From Steromphala cineraria (lineage: Eukaryota > Mollusca > Gastropoda > Trochida > Trochidae), in the NCBI GenBank assembly GCA_916613615.1, contig OU744720.1, positions 74,861,338-74,925,337 of the forward strand: DNA of 64,000 nt. Direction: 5' to 3'. Every line of letters starts with the position of its first letter. The first letter of the stretch is position 1. Positions 11,374 to 22,964 of this stretch are shown one piece after another. Position numbers and translations under genes: made by a program. The notes beneath the pieces are model-generated. The model was not told the DNA's origin. It did not search any database and saw only the letters and a program-made list of their open reading frames with translations.

Positions 11374-11629
11374 CATCCTGGCTCGGGGTACGAAAGATGC
11401 GCTAACTCCACTAATCTGTACCCTGGGCTCGGAAGCTAGATTCGCTTGCTCATCCCGACTTGAGATATAGCCAATCAAATCCTTTTCTCGCCACCTTCTC
11501 GATAAACTTTCAACAAGAAAATTATTTGATTCGCTATATCCCAAGTCTGGCCGTGCAAGCGAATCTAGCTTCTGAGCCCAGGGTACAGATTAGTGGTGAT
11601 GGCTAACGTTTGTACCCCGAGACAGGATG
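11374..11629. mobile_element. 256-bp foldback MITE with near-perfect 9-bp target duplication
   Basis: The ends are CATCCTGGCTCGGGGTAC and the reverse complement of CATCCTGTCTCGGGGTAC. Inverted similarity continues inward (CACTAATCTGTACCCTGGGC, GCTAGATTCGCTTG), so most of the element folds on itself. It is flanked by CACTACCAT (11365-11373) and CACTAACAT (11630-11638), which match at 8 of 9 bases. A 9-bp duplication would fit Mutator-like or related DNA transposons; the superfamily is not proven. Confidence 0.7.
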
Positions 11630-11638
11630 CACTAACAT

Positions 11639-12229
11639 ATATGAACAAAAGTGTGAAATAATCGTGTAATAATCATAATTATAAACAGGGAAAGTACTCT
11701 TGAACTTTGTTTCAACAAAAATACCCTGATAGAACTGTACCTTACCATTATGAGCTAGCATAAGAAAATAAAGATTCAGAATAACATATTTGTAACAATT
11801 AGAAACCAAAGTTGTGAGTTTTGATCAGTAATGCCAGGAATCTCAAATTTTGATGTCATATTATTTGGACGAAGGAGACTTTGTATAAATTTGATTGTCT
11901 TTTAAAAAAAATTAAGGCGTGGCAAAGGTGCAAATGAAAAAGGCAACCCTTTCTAAAAGATTTTGTGAAGAGTTATCTCCCTTGCATCTCTGTGCTCAAA
12001 TTGAATACGTGTTGATTTGACTTGCGTGTCAATAATGTGCTATCACTAGTAGCAATAATGTTTCCAGGAAGATTTTCACACCTGAAATTTCCTTTTGCAG
12101 GTAGATTATTTTTATATTCGACAAAAGAAATGACTTATTGTTATTTGAAAACTAAAAACATATTGGTCATTGAAATTAAATAGCAGGGTGCTGGATATTT
12201 CAACCTTTCTCTTTCAAAGCTTGCACACT
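11639..12229. other. Intergenic, nothing recognised
   Basis: AT-rich sequence without a convincing ORF, hairpin or repeat match inside the window. Confidence 0.4.
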
Positions 12230-12957
12230 AGTCTAATATTACATCAATCCAAACAATCCTCAAAACAAAATAGCAATTTGGAAAGTGGTACACATGTGCA
12301 TGTCTTAATTGCATGTTTGAAGTGGTTGTGTCCTTTCGACGTTGTGAATGATCAAAGGATATGATCTCAATATATGTCTTCCTAGAACGGATATTTTTAG
12401 TTATTTTGCTGAAAAACATCCTTGTTGATTATTTTATGCGGATAATATACTTGAGGAAAAACACTATATTTTTTCAATTGCATCTCCAAAGAAAATAATT
12501 CAAGTATAAATGTCTCGTGCTGGACATGCACTATGATGGAACGTAGTCTAAAGCAGGATAGGTGTCGGTGCCATTAACACATCTGCGTTCTTCCTTTGAC
12601 AACATGTATAAATGTGAGCAATTTGCGTTAAATACATACGGTTCTTGCATATACGATTGGGCAGTTTAGTTGCCTTTGATTTTTTCAGATGCTGATAGTT
12701 CGGTGGCTGTATCAATGCTATCATGCAATTATCAGTTTTCCCCAAAACTCTTTGGTTTGTTCAGAGAGAAGCTTGAAGCTGAAAATGATTGCCATTTTCA
12801 TGACAGTTTGTCAAAGAACTTTGGTATAATAGTGTAAAAGTGTACAACTGCATTTTGGAATTCATTATAAGTTATGAACAACTATTTTCCTGCATGATTT
12901 TCGATATAGAATTTAATAAATAGCCCATGCACGAATTAATGCAGCATTGCATAAACC
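12230..12957 (+). repeat. Fragment of the large array repeat, direct orientation
   Basis: It shares long stretches with 41221-41870 and 48360-48780, including TCTAATATTACATCAATC, CAAGTATAAATGTCTCGTGC, AAGCAGGATAGG and CATCTGCGTTCTTCC. Near 12958 the homology switches to inverse orientation. Bases 12301-12957 belong to the 4.57-kb duplication and recur at 16876-17532. Confidence 0.65.
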
Positions 12958-13003
12958 TATTTTCTTGTTTGAGTATTGTTTTGTTTAAAATCATATCAAA
13001 TTT

Positions 13004-13906
13004 GTTGTCCGCCGCCACAGGAAGTATTAGTCTTCCTTGGGTGGATATGCAGACACCACTCGGTTTTGGTGACCTCGACCTTCTTTTCAAGGTCACGACA
13101 GGACTTTGACCAGTGTGTAAAGCCTTGTTAGCGCGATATCTCACAAACCCTTCCACCTAGAGCCTTCACACTTGGTATCAGTCTTCATTGGGTGAATACA
13201 CAGACACCAGTCGGTTTTGGTGACCATGACCTAATTTTAAAGGTCACGACAGGATATTCAGCAGGGCTGAAAGCACGCAATATCTCACAAACACTTGCAC
13301 TTAGAGTCTTCCAACTAGGTATGAGTCTTTATTTGGTGGATATGCAGACACCAATTTGTGTTTTTGACCTTAACCTTATTTTCAAGGTCACGACTGGACT
13401 ATGACTAGTACATGGAATCTTGTTAGTTCGATGTCTCACAAACCCTTGAACTAAGAGCCTGCAAACTCGGTATAAGTCTTCATCGTGTGGATATGCAGAT
13501 GCCATTAGTTAGTGTGACCTTGACCTAATTGTCAAGGTCACACCAGAAAAACAAAGTTATCCTGATATCTCAAAAAATATAGCACCTAGAGCCTTCAAAT
13601 TGGTATCCATCTTGTTTGGGTGCTTATGCAGACACCAGTTCATTTTTGGTTTTGGTGGCATTGGCCTAATTTCTAAGATCACAACAGGAGTTTGACCAAA
13701 ACATAAACCTTTTTTTATTTCGATATTACCAAAAACCTTGGTTTCATTCTTCATTGTCATTGTTCATTGGATATATGCAGACACCAGTTGGTTTTGGTAA
13801 CCTTGACATCGTTTTAAGGGTAACTATGAGACACCAACCGGCAATCCATTTTAGTCAATTTCTCTCTTGCGGCGGGGGACATGGTCACGTTAGTGACAAC
13901 TCCTTG
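13004..13906 (+). mobile_element. Helentron-like minisatellite element, family 3 (copy A)
   Basis: It starts TTGTCCGCCGCC; near the 3' end GGCGGGGGACAT is complementary to this. A hairpin GTCAC GTTA GTGAC follows, then the end ACTCCTT before GTT. The interior has about six units of roughly 150 bp, each with TATGCAGACACCA, a TGACCTTGACC / TCAAGGTCA inverted pair, ATCTCACAAACCCTT and TAGAGCCTTC. The array repeat at 33460-33540 (read on the - strand) supplies the uninterrupted site, ATCATATCAATTTTGTTTTC, so ends are fixed to a few bases. No coding capacity. Confidence 0.6.
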
Positions 13907-13924
13907 TTTTCATATATATTAATA

Positions 13925-14758
13925 TACACAAAGAACTTAATTAAGCACCCCCCCCCCCCCCCCCCCCCCCAATTTCGATAGAATGATCATCTTGCAGTGT
14001 AGACACAAAAACTTCACTCGATTTACGATTCACTGTCTCTGGATTATTGATTTTACAACGGCTCGGTATGTATGAGTCAAAATCCAAGTTTCTTGAAAAT
14101 TGAAAATGAAAGTCAATATTTTGTGGTGCAATGTCATAATTATCATTCTCCTGACTGAATTGATGTTTTGTTTTATTAAATAACCTCAATTCTAAAGTTA
14201 ATCGTTAAGGCGTTATGAACCTTCAAAATCACAAAATTGTCAAACATCCAATTTTTGAAAAAACTGCATAAAGAAAAAAATTGGCCACTGTTAAAGATGA
14301 TTGCTTATCTAAAGGAAGAATGAGTGTTTGGTCATTACGTTCAACTCTTAGAAACTCGAATTTACTCACAGAATTTAAGATTGTAGCCATTTCTCAATTA
14401 TCGATGAAAAAAGTACTGAAAATTCAATGACCTGCTCGCCTCCTATTTGGCATGATAAAAAAGGTTTTTGGGTATGAATGTCAACTAGGGATAAAAAATG
14501 TTACATTTGATTAAAAAAAGCCAGATTTCAATGCTCCCAAATGACAATAGTTTTATTTGTCCAAATTTCAGTGGTCTCATATTTTCCGTCATATTTTCAT
14601 TATTTTTTGCATACATTGGATTTTTACTTAATTCAAATAGTCAACAAGAAAGCAGTCGTTATATCTGGTGTGGTCAATGCATCACATTAATCAAAATATT
14701 CCAATAGCACCAATTGCAATTTACAAAATAGGGGGTGCTTAAGAAAGTTCTTTGTGTA
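13925..14758. mobile_element. 834-bp MITE with TA duplication and poly-C tract (copy A)
   Basis: The inverted ends TACACAAAGAACTT...TTAAGCACCCCC and GGGGGTGCTTAA...AAGTTCTTTGTGTA are flanked by TA on both sides (13923-13924, 14759-14760), as for Tc1/mariner-type insertion. The left arm runs into 23 consecutive C (13948-13970); the right arm has only five G. The interior is AT-rich with no convincing ORF. The flanks rejoin as array repeat. Confidence 0.75.
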
Positions 14759-14760
14759 TA

Positions 14761-15045
14761 GTTCACCTAAAAACACAATTTTATTTATTTTGGAAATTGA
14801 TAAATTGGGTGTGGTAGGTTTAAAACATTTTGTAAAATAACAATTTTGAACCTTTAATCCAATTTGAGGTTTTACTCTTATCAGAAACACTTTCAATTCA
14901 AACATAGAGCTATTTGCTCTGCAGCTCGTAAGTTGATCACACAAATCGAGGATTAAAGACTGTTGGATAGGAATATGATATCACATTTCAGCAGGAATGT
15001 GCTTAAAGCAACAACATTGACACATGTCACTTTCATGTAGACATG
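14761..15045 (-). repeat. Array-repeat piece between MITE and Tc1 (copy A)
   Basis: Matches 29240-29510 in the same orientation, and 32880-33180 in the opposite one (GGGTGTGGTAGGTTTAAAA, CCTTTAATCCAATT, AATATGATATCAC, GTGCTTAAAGCAAC). It continues after the Tc1 element at 16413-16875. Confidence 0.65.
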
Positions 15046-16412
15046 CACTACCGGCCAAAAGAAACGCCTAGTTCATTTCTAATAAGATTTCATAAAATCT
15101 TTTAACAACACGTTAGCAATATTTTAGCATGATGAAATCATAACATTTCTGTACTATACTGTCAAGTTTCAGAACTTCAACTACTGTTAAAAAATGGTGA
15201 TTGTTTAAATAAGACAAGGGTAAGTTGTTAAGTATTCGATCGACGCTTTGACGTGGTTTGACGTCGGATGATTGCGATTCATTTCCATTCTTCTGGCAAG
15301 GCCTGAATGAGATCATTTCTGTTCAAATTTGGCATTTGTCTCTTCCAAATCTGTCTATCCAAATGATGCCAAACCTGCTCAATTGGATTGAGGTCAGGGG
15401 AATCAGCTGGCCATGGAATTGGATCCACGTTCTGCGCCTGCAAGAAGTTGGCTGTACGACGAGCAGTGTGGCGCATTGTCTTGTTGCATCAATAACTTTT
15501 GGTTCTGCTGCAGGAATGGAATCACAACTGGTCGTAAAACCTGGTCAATGTACTCCTGGGCAATCAAATTGCCATTTACTTTCACGAGGTCTGTCTTTCT
15601 GTCTCCACAGATGCCTCCCTAGACCATCACCCCTCCACCTCAAAATGCTCTCACCTCTTGAACACATTCACCCACGGCGACGCATCACACGCACTCTTCT
15701 GTCAGTTACGAACAGTTTGAACCTGCTTTCATCAGTAAACAACACACGAGCCCAGTTCAGGTTCTGCCATCTCATTACTGTACGGGACCACCTCAGTCGA
15801 TTACGTCGATGACGCGGGGTCAAGTTTACACCGCGGAATGGTCTGTACATCCGAAGACCATATCTTCGAAGTCGTCTACTTAATGTCTGCCTACTGTCAG
15901 CGTGTCCAAGTGATGACGCTGCAGATGACGTCATAGTGAGAAACCGATTACGTAGATGTATTAACCGGAAGTAGCGGTCTTCATTGGGTGTGGTCACGGG
16001 CGGACGTCCAGTTCTTGGTCGATCTGAGGTCTCACCAGTCTTGGAATGGTTGTTGTTTGGCAATTAAAGGTTCTGGCCACATAGTACTGAGTAGCACCCT
16101 GCTGCAGCATCCAAACTGCTCCCTCACGTTTCACCTGCGACAATCTTGGCATTTTCGTTTTGCTATTCACATTCTCCTTTCATACTTGAATATGGCACGT
16201 GCAATGGAATTTGCATGCTTTGCATGATCTTCTCTTTAAAATCAATTTTCTTCAAAGTTATTGACGCAGGTTGCGTTTTATCAATGATTTCAATGAGTAG
16301 ACATACCAATTATTGTTTCAGCATATCTTTGAAACCACCAAATAATAAATGTTGGAAATTATATTTTGGTATATATAAAATATTGCGTAGACGTTTCTTT
16401 TGGACGGCAGTG
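15046..16412 (-). mobile_element. Tc1-like DNA transposon, degenerate (copy A)
   Basis: 1367 bp with inverted ends CACTACCGGCCAAAAGAAACG and the reverse complement of CACTGCCGTCCAAAAGAAACG. The right flank is TA; the left shows TG, presumably a mutated TA. The array repeat at 32890-32935 gives the empty site (read on the - strand: GTAGACGTTCCATCCAAATT), which fits insertion between GTAGACA and TCATCCAAATT. It contains a broken transposase gene on the - strand. Confidence 0.85.
15279..16152 (-). pseudogene. Tc1-like transposase, frameshifted (copy A)
   Basis: The reading frame starts at ATG 16152 (MPRLSQVKREGAVWMLQQGA), an N-terminal helix-turn-helix part, and breaks near 16035-16060. A second frame (16063-15668) carries the second DNA-binding part (DRPRTGRPPVTTP, LSRRLRRYGLRMYRPF) and the first catalytic Asp in LFTDESRF. 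A further break precedes LLMQQDNAPH (second Asp, 15585-15403). Another shift leads to SPDLNPIEQVW (the Glu of the DDE triad, about 34 residues on) and ends at 15279. Intact relatives are about 340 residues in one frame. At least three frame breaks make this non-functional. The same breaks occur in the second copy, so they predate the duplication. Confidence 0.85.
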
Positions 16413-16875
16413 TATCATCCAAATTGTGGCTTTGTACTTATCAAATCCAAATCTTCATGCGGGAAATCAAATAAATCATATTTCAAAATGTCATGTTTCT
16501 GAAGTTCCTCGGGAAGCTAATTGATTTTCTTCAACTGTCTTTGTCATCGAAAGTTGTTCTTATTTTTACGATGTATTTGACATGTTAGTGGTATGATAGT
16601 GACTCAAAATATTATATATTTCTTAATAGACTTACTGATAACTTTTTCACTTGTAGATGAATATTTTGCATTATAACAGTGGTCGAATTTAGAGAAAAAT
16701 GAATAAAGTTTGTTCGCCTCAGTCACTTTTACTAACTGCCCAAACTTGTCTAAAGGGACCAATAATTGTCGATAATATAACGTCCTAGACCGAAAATCAT
16801 TCACTGACAACTAGCCCACATAAATAACATTTTTTTTATATGTATGCAAGGTTTTAGCAAACGAATTTTGGATTT
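16413..16875 (-). repeat. Array-repeat piece after Tc1 (copy A)
   Basis: Reverse complement of sequence seen at 32560-32880, 40900-41220 and 48040-48330 (TTGTCAGTGAATGATTTTCG, CTAGGACG, TTTCTCTAAAT, CAAAATATTCATCTGCAAGT). It ends at the duplication junction 16875/16876. Confidence 0.7.
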
Positions 16876-17578
16876 TGTCTTAATTGCATGTTTGAAGTGG
16901 TTGTGTCCTTTCGACGTTGTGAATGATCAAAGGATATGATCTCAATATATGTCTTCCTAGAACGGATATTTTTAGTTATTTTGCTGAAAAACATCCTTGT
17001 TGATTATTTTATGCGGATAATATACTTGAGGAAAAACACTATATTTTTTCAATTGCATCTCCAAAGAAAATAATTCAAGTATAAATGTCTCGTGCTGGAC
17101 ATGCACTATGATGGAACGTAGTCTAAAGCAGGATAGGTGTCGGTGCCATTAACACATCTGCGTTCTTCCTTTGACAACATGTATAAATGTGAGCAATTTG
17201 CGTTAAATACATACGGTTCTTGCATATACGATTGGGCAGTTTAGTTGCCTTTGATTTTTTCAGATGCTGATAGTTCGGTGGCTGTATCAATGCTATCATG
17301 CAATTATCAGTTTTCCCCAAAACTCTTTGGTTTGTTCAGAGAGAAGCTTGAAGCTGAAAATGATTGCCATTTTCATGACAGTTTGTCAAAGAACTTTGGT
17401 ATAATAGTGTAAAAGTGTACAACTGCATTTTGGAATTCATTATAAGTTATGAACAACTATTTTCCTGCATGATTTTCGATATAGAATTTAATAAATAGCC
17501 CATGCACGAATTAATGCAGCATTGCATAAACCTATTTTCTTGTTTGAGTATTGTTTTGTTTAAAATCATATCAAATTT

Positions 17579-18481
17579 GTTGTCCGCCGCCACAGGAAGT
17601 ATTAGTCTTCCTTGGGTGGATATGCAGACACCACTCGGTTTTGGTGACCTCGACCTTCTTTTCAAGGTCACGACAGGACTTTGACCAGTGTGTAAAGCCT
17701 TGTTAGCGCGATATCTCACAAACCCTTCCACCTAGAGCCTTCACACTTGGTATCAGTCTTCATTGGGTGAATACACAGACACCAGTCGGTTTTGGTGACC
17801 ATGACCTAATTTTAAAGGTCACGACAGGATATTCAGCAGGGCTGAAAGCACGCAATATCTCACAAACACTTGCACTTAGAGTCTTCCAACTAGGTATGAG
17901 TCTTTATTTGGTGGATATGCAGACACCAATTTGTGTTTTTGACCTTAACCTTATTTTCAAGGTCACGACTGGACTATGACTAGTACATGGAATCTTGTTA
18001 GTTCGATGTCTCACAAACCCTTGAACTAAGAGCCTGCAAACTCGGTATAAGTCTTCATCGTGTGGATATGCAGATGCCATTAGTTAGTGTGACCTTGACC
18101 TAATTGTCAAGGTCACACCAGAAAAACAAAGTTATCCTGATATCTCAAAAAATATAGCACCTAGAGCCTTCAAATTGGTATCCATCTTGTTTGGGTGCTT
18201 ATGCAGACACCAGTTCATTTTTGGTTTTGGTGGCATTGGCCTAATTTCTAAGATCACAACAGGAGTTTGACCAAAACATAAACCTTTTTTTATTTCGATA
18301 TTACCAAAAACCTTGGTTTCATTCTTCATTGTCATTGTTCATTGGATATATGCAGACACCAGTTGGTTTTGGTAACCTTGACATCGTTTTAAGGGTAACT
18401 ATGAGACACCAACCGGCAATCCATTTTAGTCAATTTCTCTCTTGCGGCGGGGGACATGGTCACGTTAGTGACAACTCCTTG
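17579..18481 (+). mobile_element. Helentron-like minisatellite element, family 3 (copy B)
   Basis: Duplicate of 13004-13906 within the 4.57-kb duplication, with the same ends and repeat units. Confidence 0.6.
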
Positions 18482-18499
18482 TTTTCATATATATTAATA

Positions 18500-19332
18500 T
18501 ACACAAAGAACTTAATTAAGCACCCCCCCCCCCCCCCCCCCCCCAATTTCGATAGAATGATCATCTTGCAGTGTAGACACAAAAACTTCACTCGATTTAC
18601 GATTCACTGTCTCTGGATTATTGATTTTACAACGGCTCGGTATGTATGAGTCAAAATCCAAGTTTCTTGAAAATTGAAAATGAAAGTCAATATTTTGTGG
18701 TGCAATGTCATAATTATCATTCTCCTGACTGAATTGATGTTTTGTTTTATTAAATAACCTCAATTCTAAAGTTAATCGTTAAGGCGTTATGAACCTTCAA
18801 AATCACAAAATTGTCAAACATCCAATTTTTGAAAAAACTGCATAAAGAAAAAAATTGGCCACTGTTAAAGATGATTGCTTATCTAAAGGAAGAATGAGTG
18901 TTTGGTCATTACGTTCAACTCTTAGAAACTCGAATTTACTCACAGAATTTAAGATTGTAGCCATTTCTCAATTATCGATGAAAAAAGTACTGAAAATTCA
19001 ATGACCTGCTCGCCTCCTATTTGGCATGATAAAAAAGGTTTTTGGGTATGAATGTCAACTAGGGATAAAAAATGTTACATTTGATTAAAAAAAGCCAGAT
19101 TTCAATGCTCCCAAATGACAATAGTTTTATTTGTCCAAATTTCAGTGGTCTCATATTTTCCGTCATATTTTCATTATTTTTTGCATACATTGGATTTTTA
19201 CTTAATTCAAATAGTCAACAAGAAAGCAGTCGTTATATCTGGTGTGGTCAATGCATCACATTAATCAAAATATTCCAATAGCACCAATTGCAATTTACAA
19301 AATAGGGGGTGCTTAAGAAAGTTCTTTGTGTA
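18500..19332. mobile_element. MITE with TA duplication and poly-C tract (copy B)
   Basis: Duplicate of 13925-14758 with the same inverted ends. The poly-C run has 22 rather than 23 C, the only difference noticed between the two duplicated segments. Confidence 0.75.
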
Positions 19333-19619
19333 TAGTTCACCTAAAAACACAATTTTATTTATTTTGGAAATTGATAAATTGGGTGTGGTAGGTTTAAAAC
19401 ATTTTGTAAAATAACAATTTTGAACCTTTAATCCAATTTGAGGTTTTACTCTTATCAGAAACACTTTCAATTCAAACATAGAGCTATTTGCTCTGCAGCT
19501 CGTAAGTTGATCACACAAATCGAGGATTAAAGACTGTTGGATAGGAATATGATATCACATTTCAGCAGGAATGTGCTTAAAGCAACAACATTGACACATG
19601 TCACTTTCATGTAGACATG

Positions 19620-20986
19620 CACTACCGGCCAAAAGAAACGCCTAGTTCATTTCTAATAAGATTTCATAAAATCTTTTAACAACACGTTAGCAATATTTTA
19701 GCATGATGAAATCATAACATTTCTGTACTATACTGTCAAGTTTCAGAACTTCAACTACTGTTAAAAAATGGTGATTGTTTAAATAAGACAAGGGTAAGTT
19801 GTTAAGTATTCGATCGACGCTTTGACGTGGTTTGACGTCGGATGATTGCGATTCATTTCCATTCTTCTGGCAAGGCCTGAATGAGATCATTTCTGTTCAA
19901 ATTTGGCATTTGTCTCTTCCAAATCTGTCTATCCAAATGATGCCAAACCTGCTCAATTGGATTGAGGTCAGGGGAATCAGCTGGCCATGGAATTGGATCC
20001 ACGTTCTGCGCCTGCAAGAAGTTGGCTGTACGACGAGCAGTGTGGCGCATTGTCTTGTTGCATCAATAACTTTTGGTTCTGCTGCAGGAATGGAATCACA
20101 ACTGGTCGTAAAACCTGGTCAATGTACTCCTGGGCAATCAAATTGCCATTTACTTTCACGAGGTCTGTCTTTCTGTCTCCACAGATGCCTCCCTAGACCA
20201 TCACCCCTCCACCTCAAAATGCTCTCACCTCTTGAACACATTCACCCACGGCGACGCATCACACGCACTCTTCTGTCAGTTACGAACAGTTTGAACCTGC
20301 TTTCATCAGTAAACAACACACGAGCCCAGTTCAGGTTCTGCCATCTCATTACTGTACGGGACCACCTCAGTCGATTACGTCGATGACGCGGGGTCAAGTT
20401 TACACCGCGGAATGGTCTGTACATCCGAAGACCATATCTTCGAAGTCGTCTACTTAATGTCTGCCTACTGTCAGCGTGTCCAAGTGATGACGCTGCAGAT
20501 GACGTCATAGTGAGAAACCGATTACGTAGATGTATTAACCGGAAGTAGCGGTCTTCATTGGGTGTGGTCACGGGCGGACGTCCAGTTCTTGGTCGATCTG
20601 AGGTCTCACCAGTCTTGGAATGGTTGTTGTTTGGCAATTAAAGGTTCTGGCCACATAGTACTGAGTAGCACCCTGCTGCAGCATCCAAACTGCTCCCTCA
20701 CGTTTCACCTGCGACAATCTTGGCATTTTCGTTTTGCTATTCACATTCTCCTTTCATACTTGAATATGGCACGTGCAATGGAATTTGCATGCTTTGCATG
20801 ATCTTCTCTTTAAAATCAATTTTCTTCAAAGTTATTGACGCAGGTTGCGTTTTATCAATGATTTCAATGAGTAGACATACCAATTATTGTTTCAGCATAT
20901 CTTTGAAACCACCAAATAATAAATGTTGGAAATTATATTTTGGTATATATAAAATATTGCGTAGACGTTTCTTTTGGACGGCAGTG
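19620..20986 (-). mobile_element. Tc1-like DNA transposon, degenerate (copy B)
   Basis: Duplicate of 15046-16412, with identical inverted ends and flanks. It arose by the segmental duplication, not by a second transposition, because the flanking DNA is duplicated too. Confidence 0.85.
19853..20726 (-). pseudogene. Tc1-like transposase, frameshifted (copy B)
   Basis: Same broken transposase as at 15279-16152 with identical lesions: start at ATG 20726, the first catalytic Asp in the frame 20637-20242, the second in 20159-19977, and the NPIE block in 20050-19853. Non-functional. Confidence 0.85.
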
Positions 20987-22750
20987 TATCATCCAAATTG
21001 TGGCTTTGTACTTATCAAATCCAAATCTTCATGCGGGAAATCAAATAAATCATATTTCAAAATGTCATGTTTCTGAAGTTCCTCGGGAAGCTAATTGATT
21101 TTCTTCAACTGTCTTTGTCATCGAAAGTTGTTCTTATTTTTACGATGTATTTGACATGTTAGTGGTATGATAGTGACTCAAAATATTATATATTTCTTAA
21201 TAGACTTACTGATAACTTTTTCACTTGTAGATGAATATTTTGCATTATAACAGTGGTCGAATTTAGAGAAAAATGAATAAAGTTTGTTCGCCTCAGTCAC
21301 TTTTACTAACTGCCCAAACTTGTCTAAAGGGACCAATAATTGTCGATAATATAACGTCCTAGACCGAAAATCATTCACTGACAACTAGCCCACATAAATA
21401 ACATTTTTTTTATATGTATGCAAGGTTTTAGCAAACGAATTTTGGATTTAGAATGTATTTTATTACGATACCAGTCCCTGTGAAACTATGAGTATTAATT
21501 AATAGCAATTGATTCGAAATATCCAATTATTTCATTTTACATGAAGACACAATCTGATCAGTTTAGCTTCGCATACTTTACGAAGCATGACCATAATCCA
21601 AAATGGTAAATATTTACACCCGGAGAAACAGTTAGATGAACAAACTTTTTGGATGCAGCTGTATTTGTTAACAGTGGAAAGTAACACATTCATTGAAGGT
21701 TTCTATATTTCCTGAAAGTTAAGTGTTGTAAAAGAGGGAGTGGTCTATGATACTTTGCAGAAAGTGCTTCCTTTTCCAAAAAAATAACAAAGTAATTGAA
21801 AATAGCTTTGTAGTGATAAAATGGTTTGTTGGAAATAACACATATGCCCTTGCGTAAATTGATTCATGCAGAAGTGCCACACACTTTTCAATTCTCTTCC
21901 TAATGCAAGATTTTACAATGTTAAAAAGAATCGAAACTTACCACAACGTTGAGAGAGGTGTTAACGAAATTAGCTCCACGTTCCTGTCACATCCAAGAGC
22001 AGACAAAAGTATCTTTAACATATATATCGCAGACACGATGATACAAAATCAATTCTTTGACACTAACGGTAGCTACAAATTATAAATCTTTAGAATCTCG
22101 GTCTTGAAAAAGGGTACATAAAACATTACAAATGTAGCAACATAAGCATACGAAAATAGTTCGATTTGTGTCATTACCATACAAATACAACCCTTTTAAG
22201 TCTAAAGTGACTGAAATAAAATTCCCAGTACATTAATCTTACAAATCTTATATAGAAATAGATTACAAAACCCGTTAAAAATGCCGCAAAAAAATAGTTC
22301 GATATGTATCATAACCATGCAAATATAACTCTTTTAAGTGTTAAGTGACTGATATAAATCTTCTTGGTGCATGAAATGTCTCTCAAGAGAATTTCACAAT
22401 TTCTGTTTTTCATATTTCCTATGCTGGGATCATCAGGCTTTCGGCATTCATCAACAAGCTATGTATTTATTAACAGCAACACAAAAGCTTTGGCTGATAC
22501 TCTCAACGCTAGAAAACTTGGGCCTACAAAGATATCGTACCTCAATATAGATATGGACTAAGGACACCCTTAGCACTAGGGACATTGTGAAATTCGAATC
22601 GGAAATATTTGGTGATTGAAATCAATTCAAGTCAATATAAATTCATAGTGTTTGAGTTTTGAATAATAAATGTTTTAAAGGTACTTGATCACACCAATAT
22701 TTATCCAAAATACTAATTAACAGATAGTGAATATCTCTTGATATTACCGA
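20987..22750 (-). repeat. Large array repeat, inverse orientation, up to the Ngaro insertion
   Basis: Reverse complement of the unit seen at 46200-48330. It holds the landmark frame at 21903-22085 (GIETYHNVER...EISSTFLSHPRADKS), which also occurs at 30124, 33740 (damaged), 47516, 50421 and 51867. It ends at GATATTACC, where homologous copies continue AAATATCAACG; here the retrotransposon starts instead. Confidence 0.7.
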
Positions 22751-22822
22751 TTCTCTTTCCAACACTGAACCACATACAAAGGAAAACAACACACAATGGA
22801 CGTTCCCTGCAGTCTAACTGAG
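22751..22822. repeat. Ngaro split direct repeat, A type, outer copy
   Basis: 72 bp (TTCTCTTTCCAACACTG ... CAGTCTAACTGAG), repeated at 23153-23224 at an offset of 402. Confidence 0.9.
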
Positions 22823-22964
22823 GCATTTAATGCTGTAAAAACTGTTTTACAGGGTATCGCGATGTCATCCTCTCTTCACACCCATCGCATCTTACAGTAA
22901 GATCGGAGAACACTGTGTCCATCTCTTTCTCTTCTGAAACTAAAAAACATTTGGATCATTTTCA

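Larger units (their letters stand above)
12301..16875. repeat. 4.57-kb tandem duplication, copy A
   Basis: The 4575-bp segment from TGTCTTAATTGCATG to ACGAATTTTGGATTT is followed immediately by a second copy. Every translated frame I compared is identical between the copies. The only difference found is one base in a poly-C run (23 versus 22). It contains a Helentron-like element, a MITE, a Tc1-like element and array-repeat pieces. Near-identity means either a very recent duplication or an assembly artefact. Confidence 0.9.
16876..21449. repeat. 4.57-kb tandem duplication, copy B
   Basis: 4574 bp, collinear with 12301-16875 at an offset of 4575, falling to 4574 after the poly-C run. Unlike copy A it continues at its right end into more array repeat (AGAATGTATTTTATTACG), so the right flank of copy B is probably the original one. 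Confidence 0.9.

Noticed and set aside
13941..14189. Gly-rich protein frame on the - strand
   Set aside because: The Gly run is the translated poly-C tract of the MITE.
15258..15812. 184-residue frame on the + strand (also at 19832-20386)
   Set aside because: Antisense shadow of the Tc1 transposase, whose DDE motifs read on the - strand.
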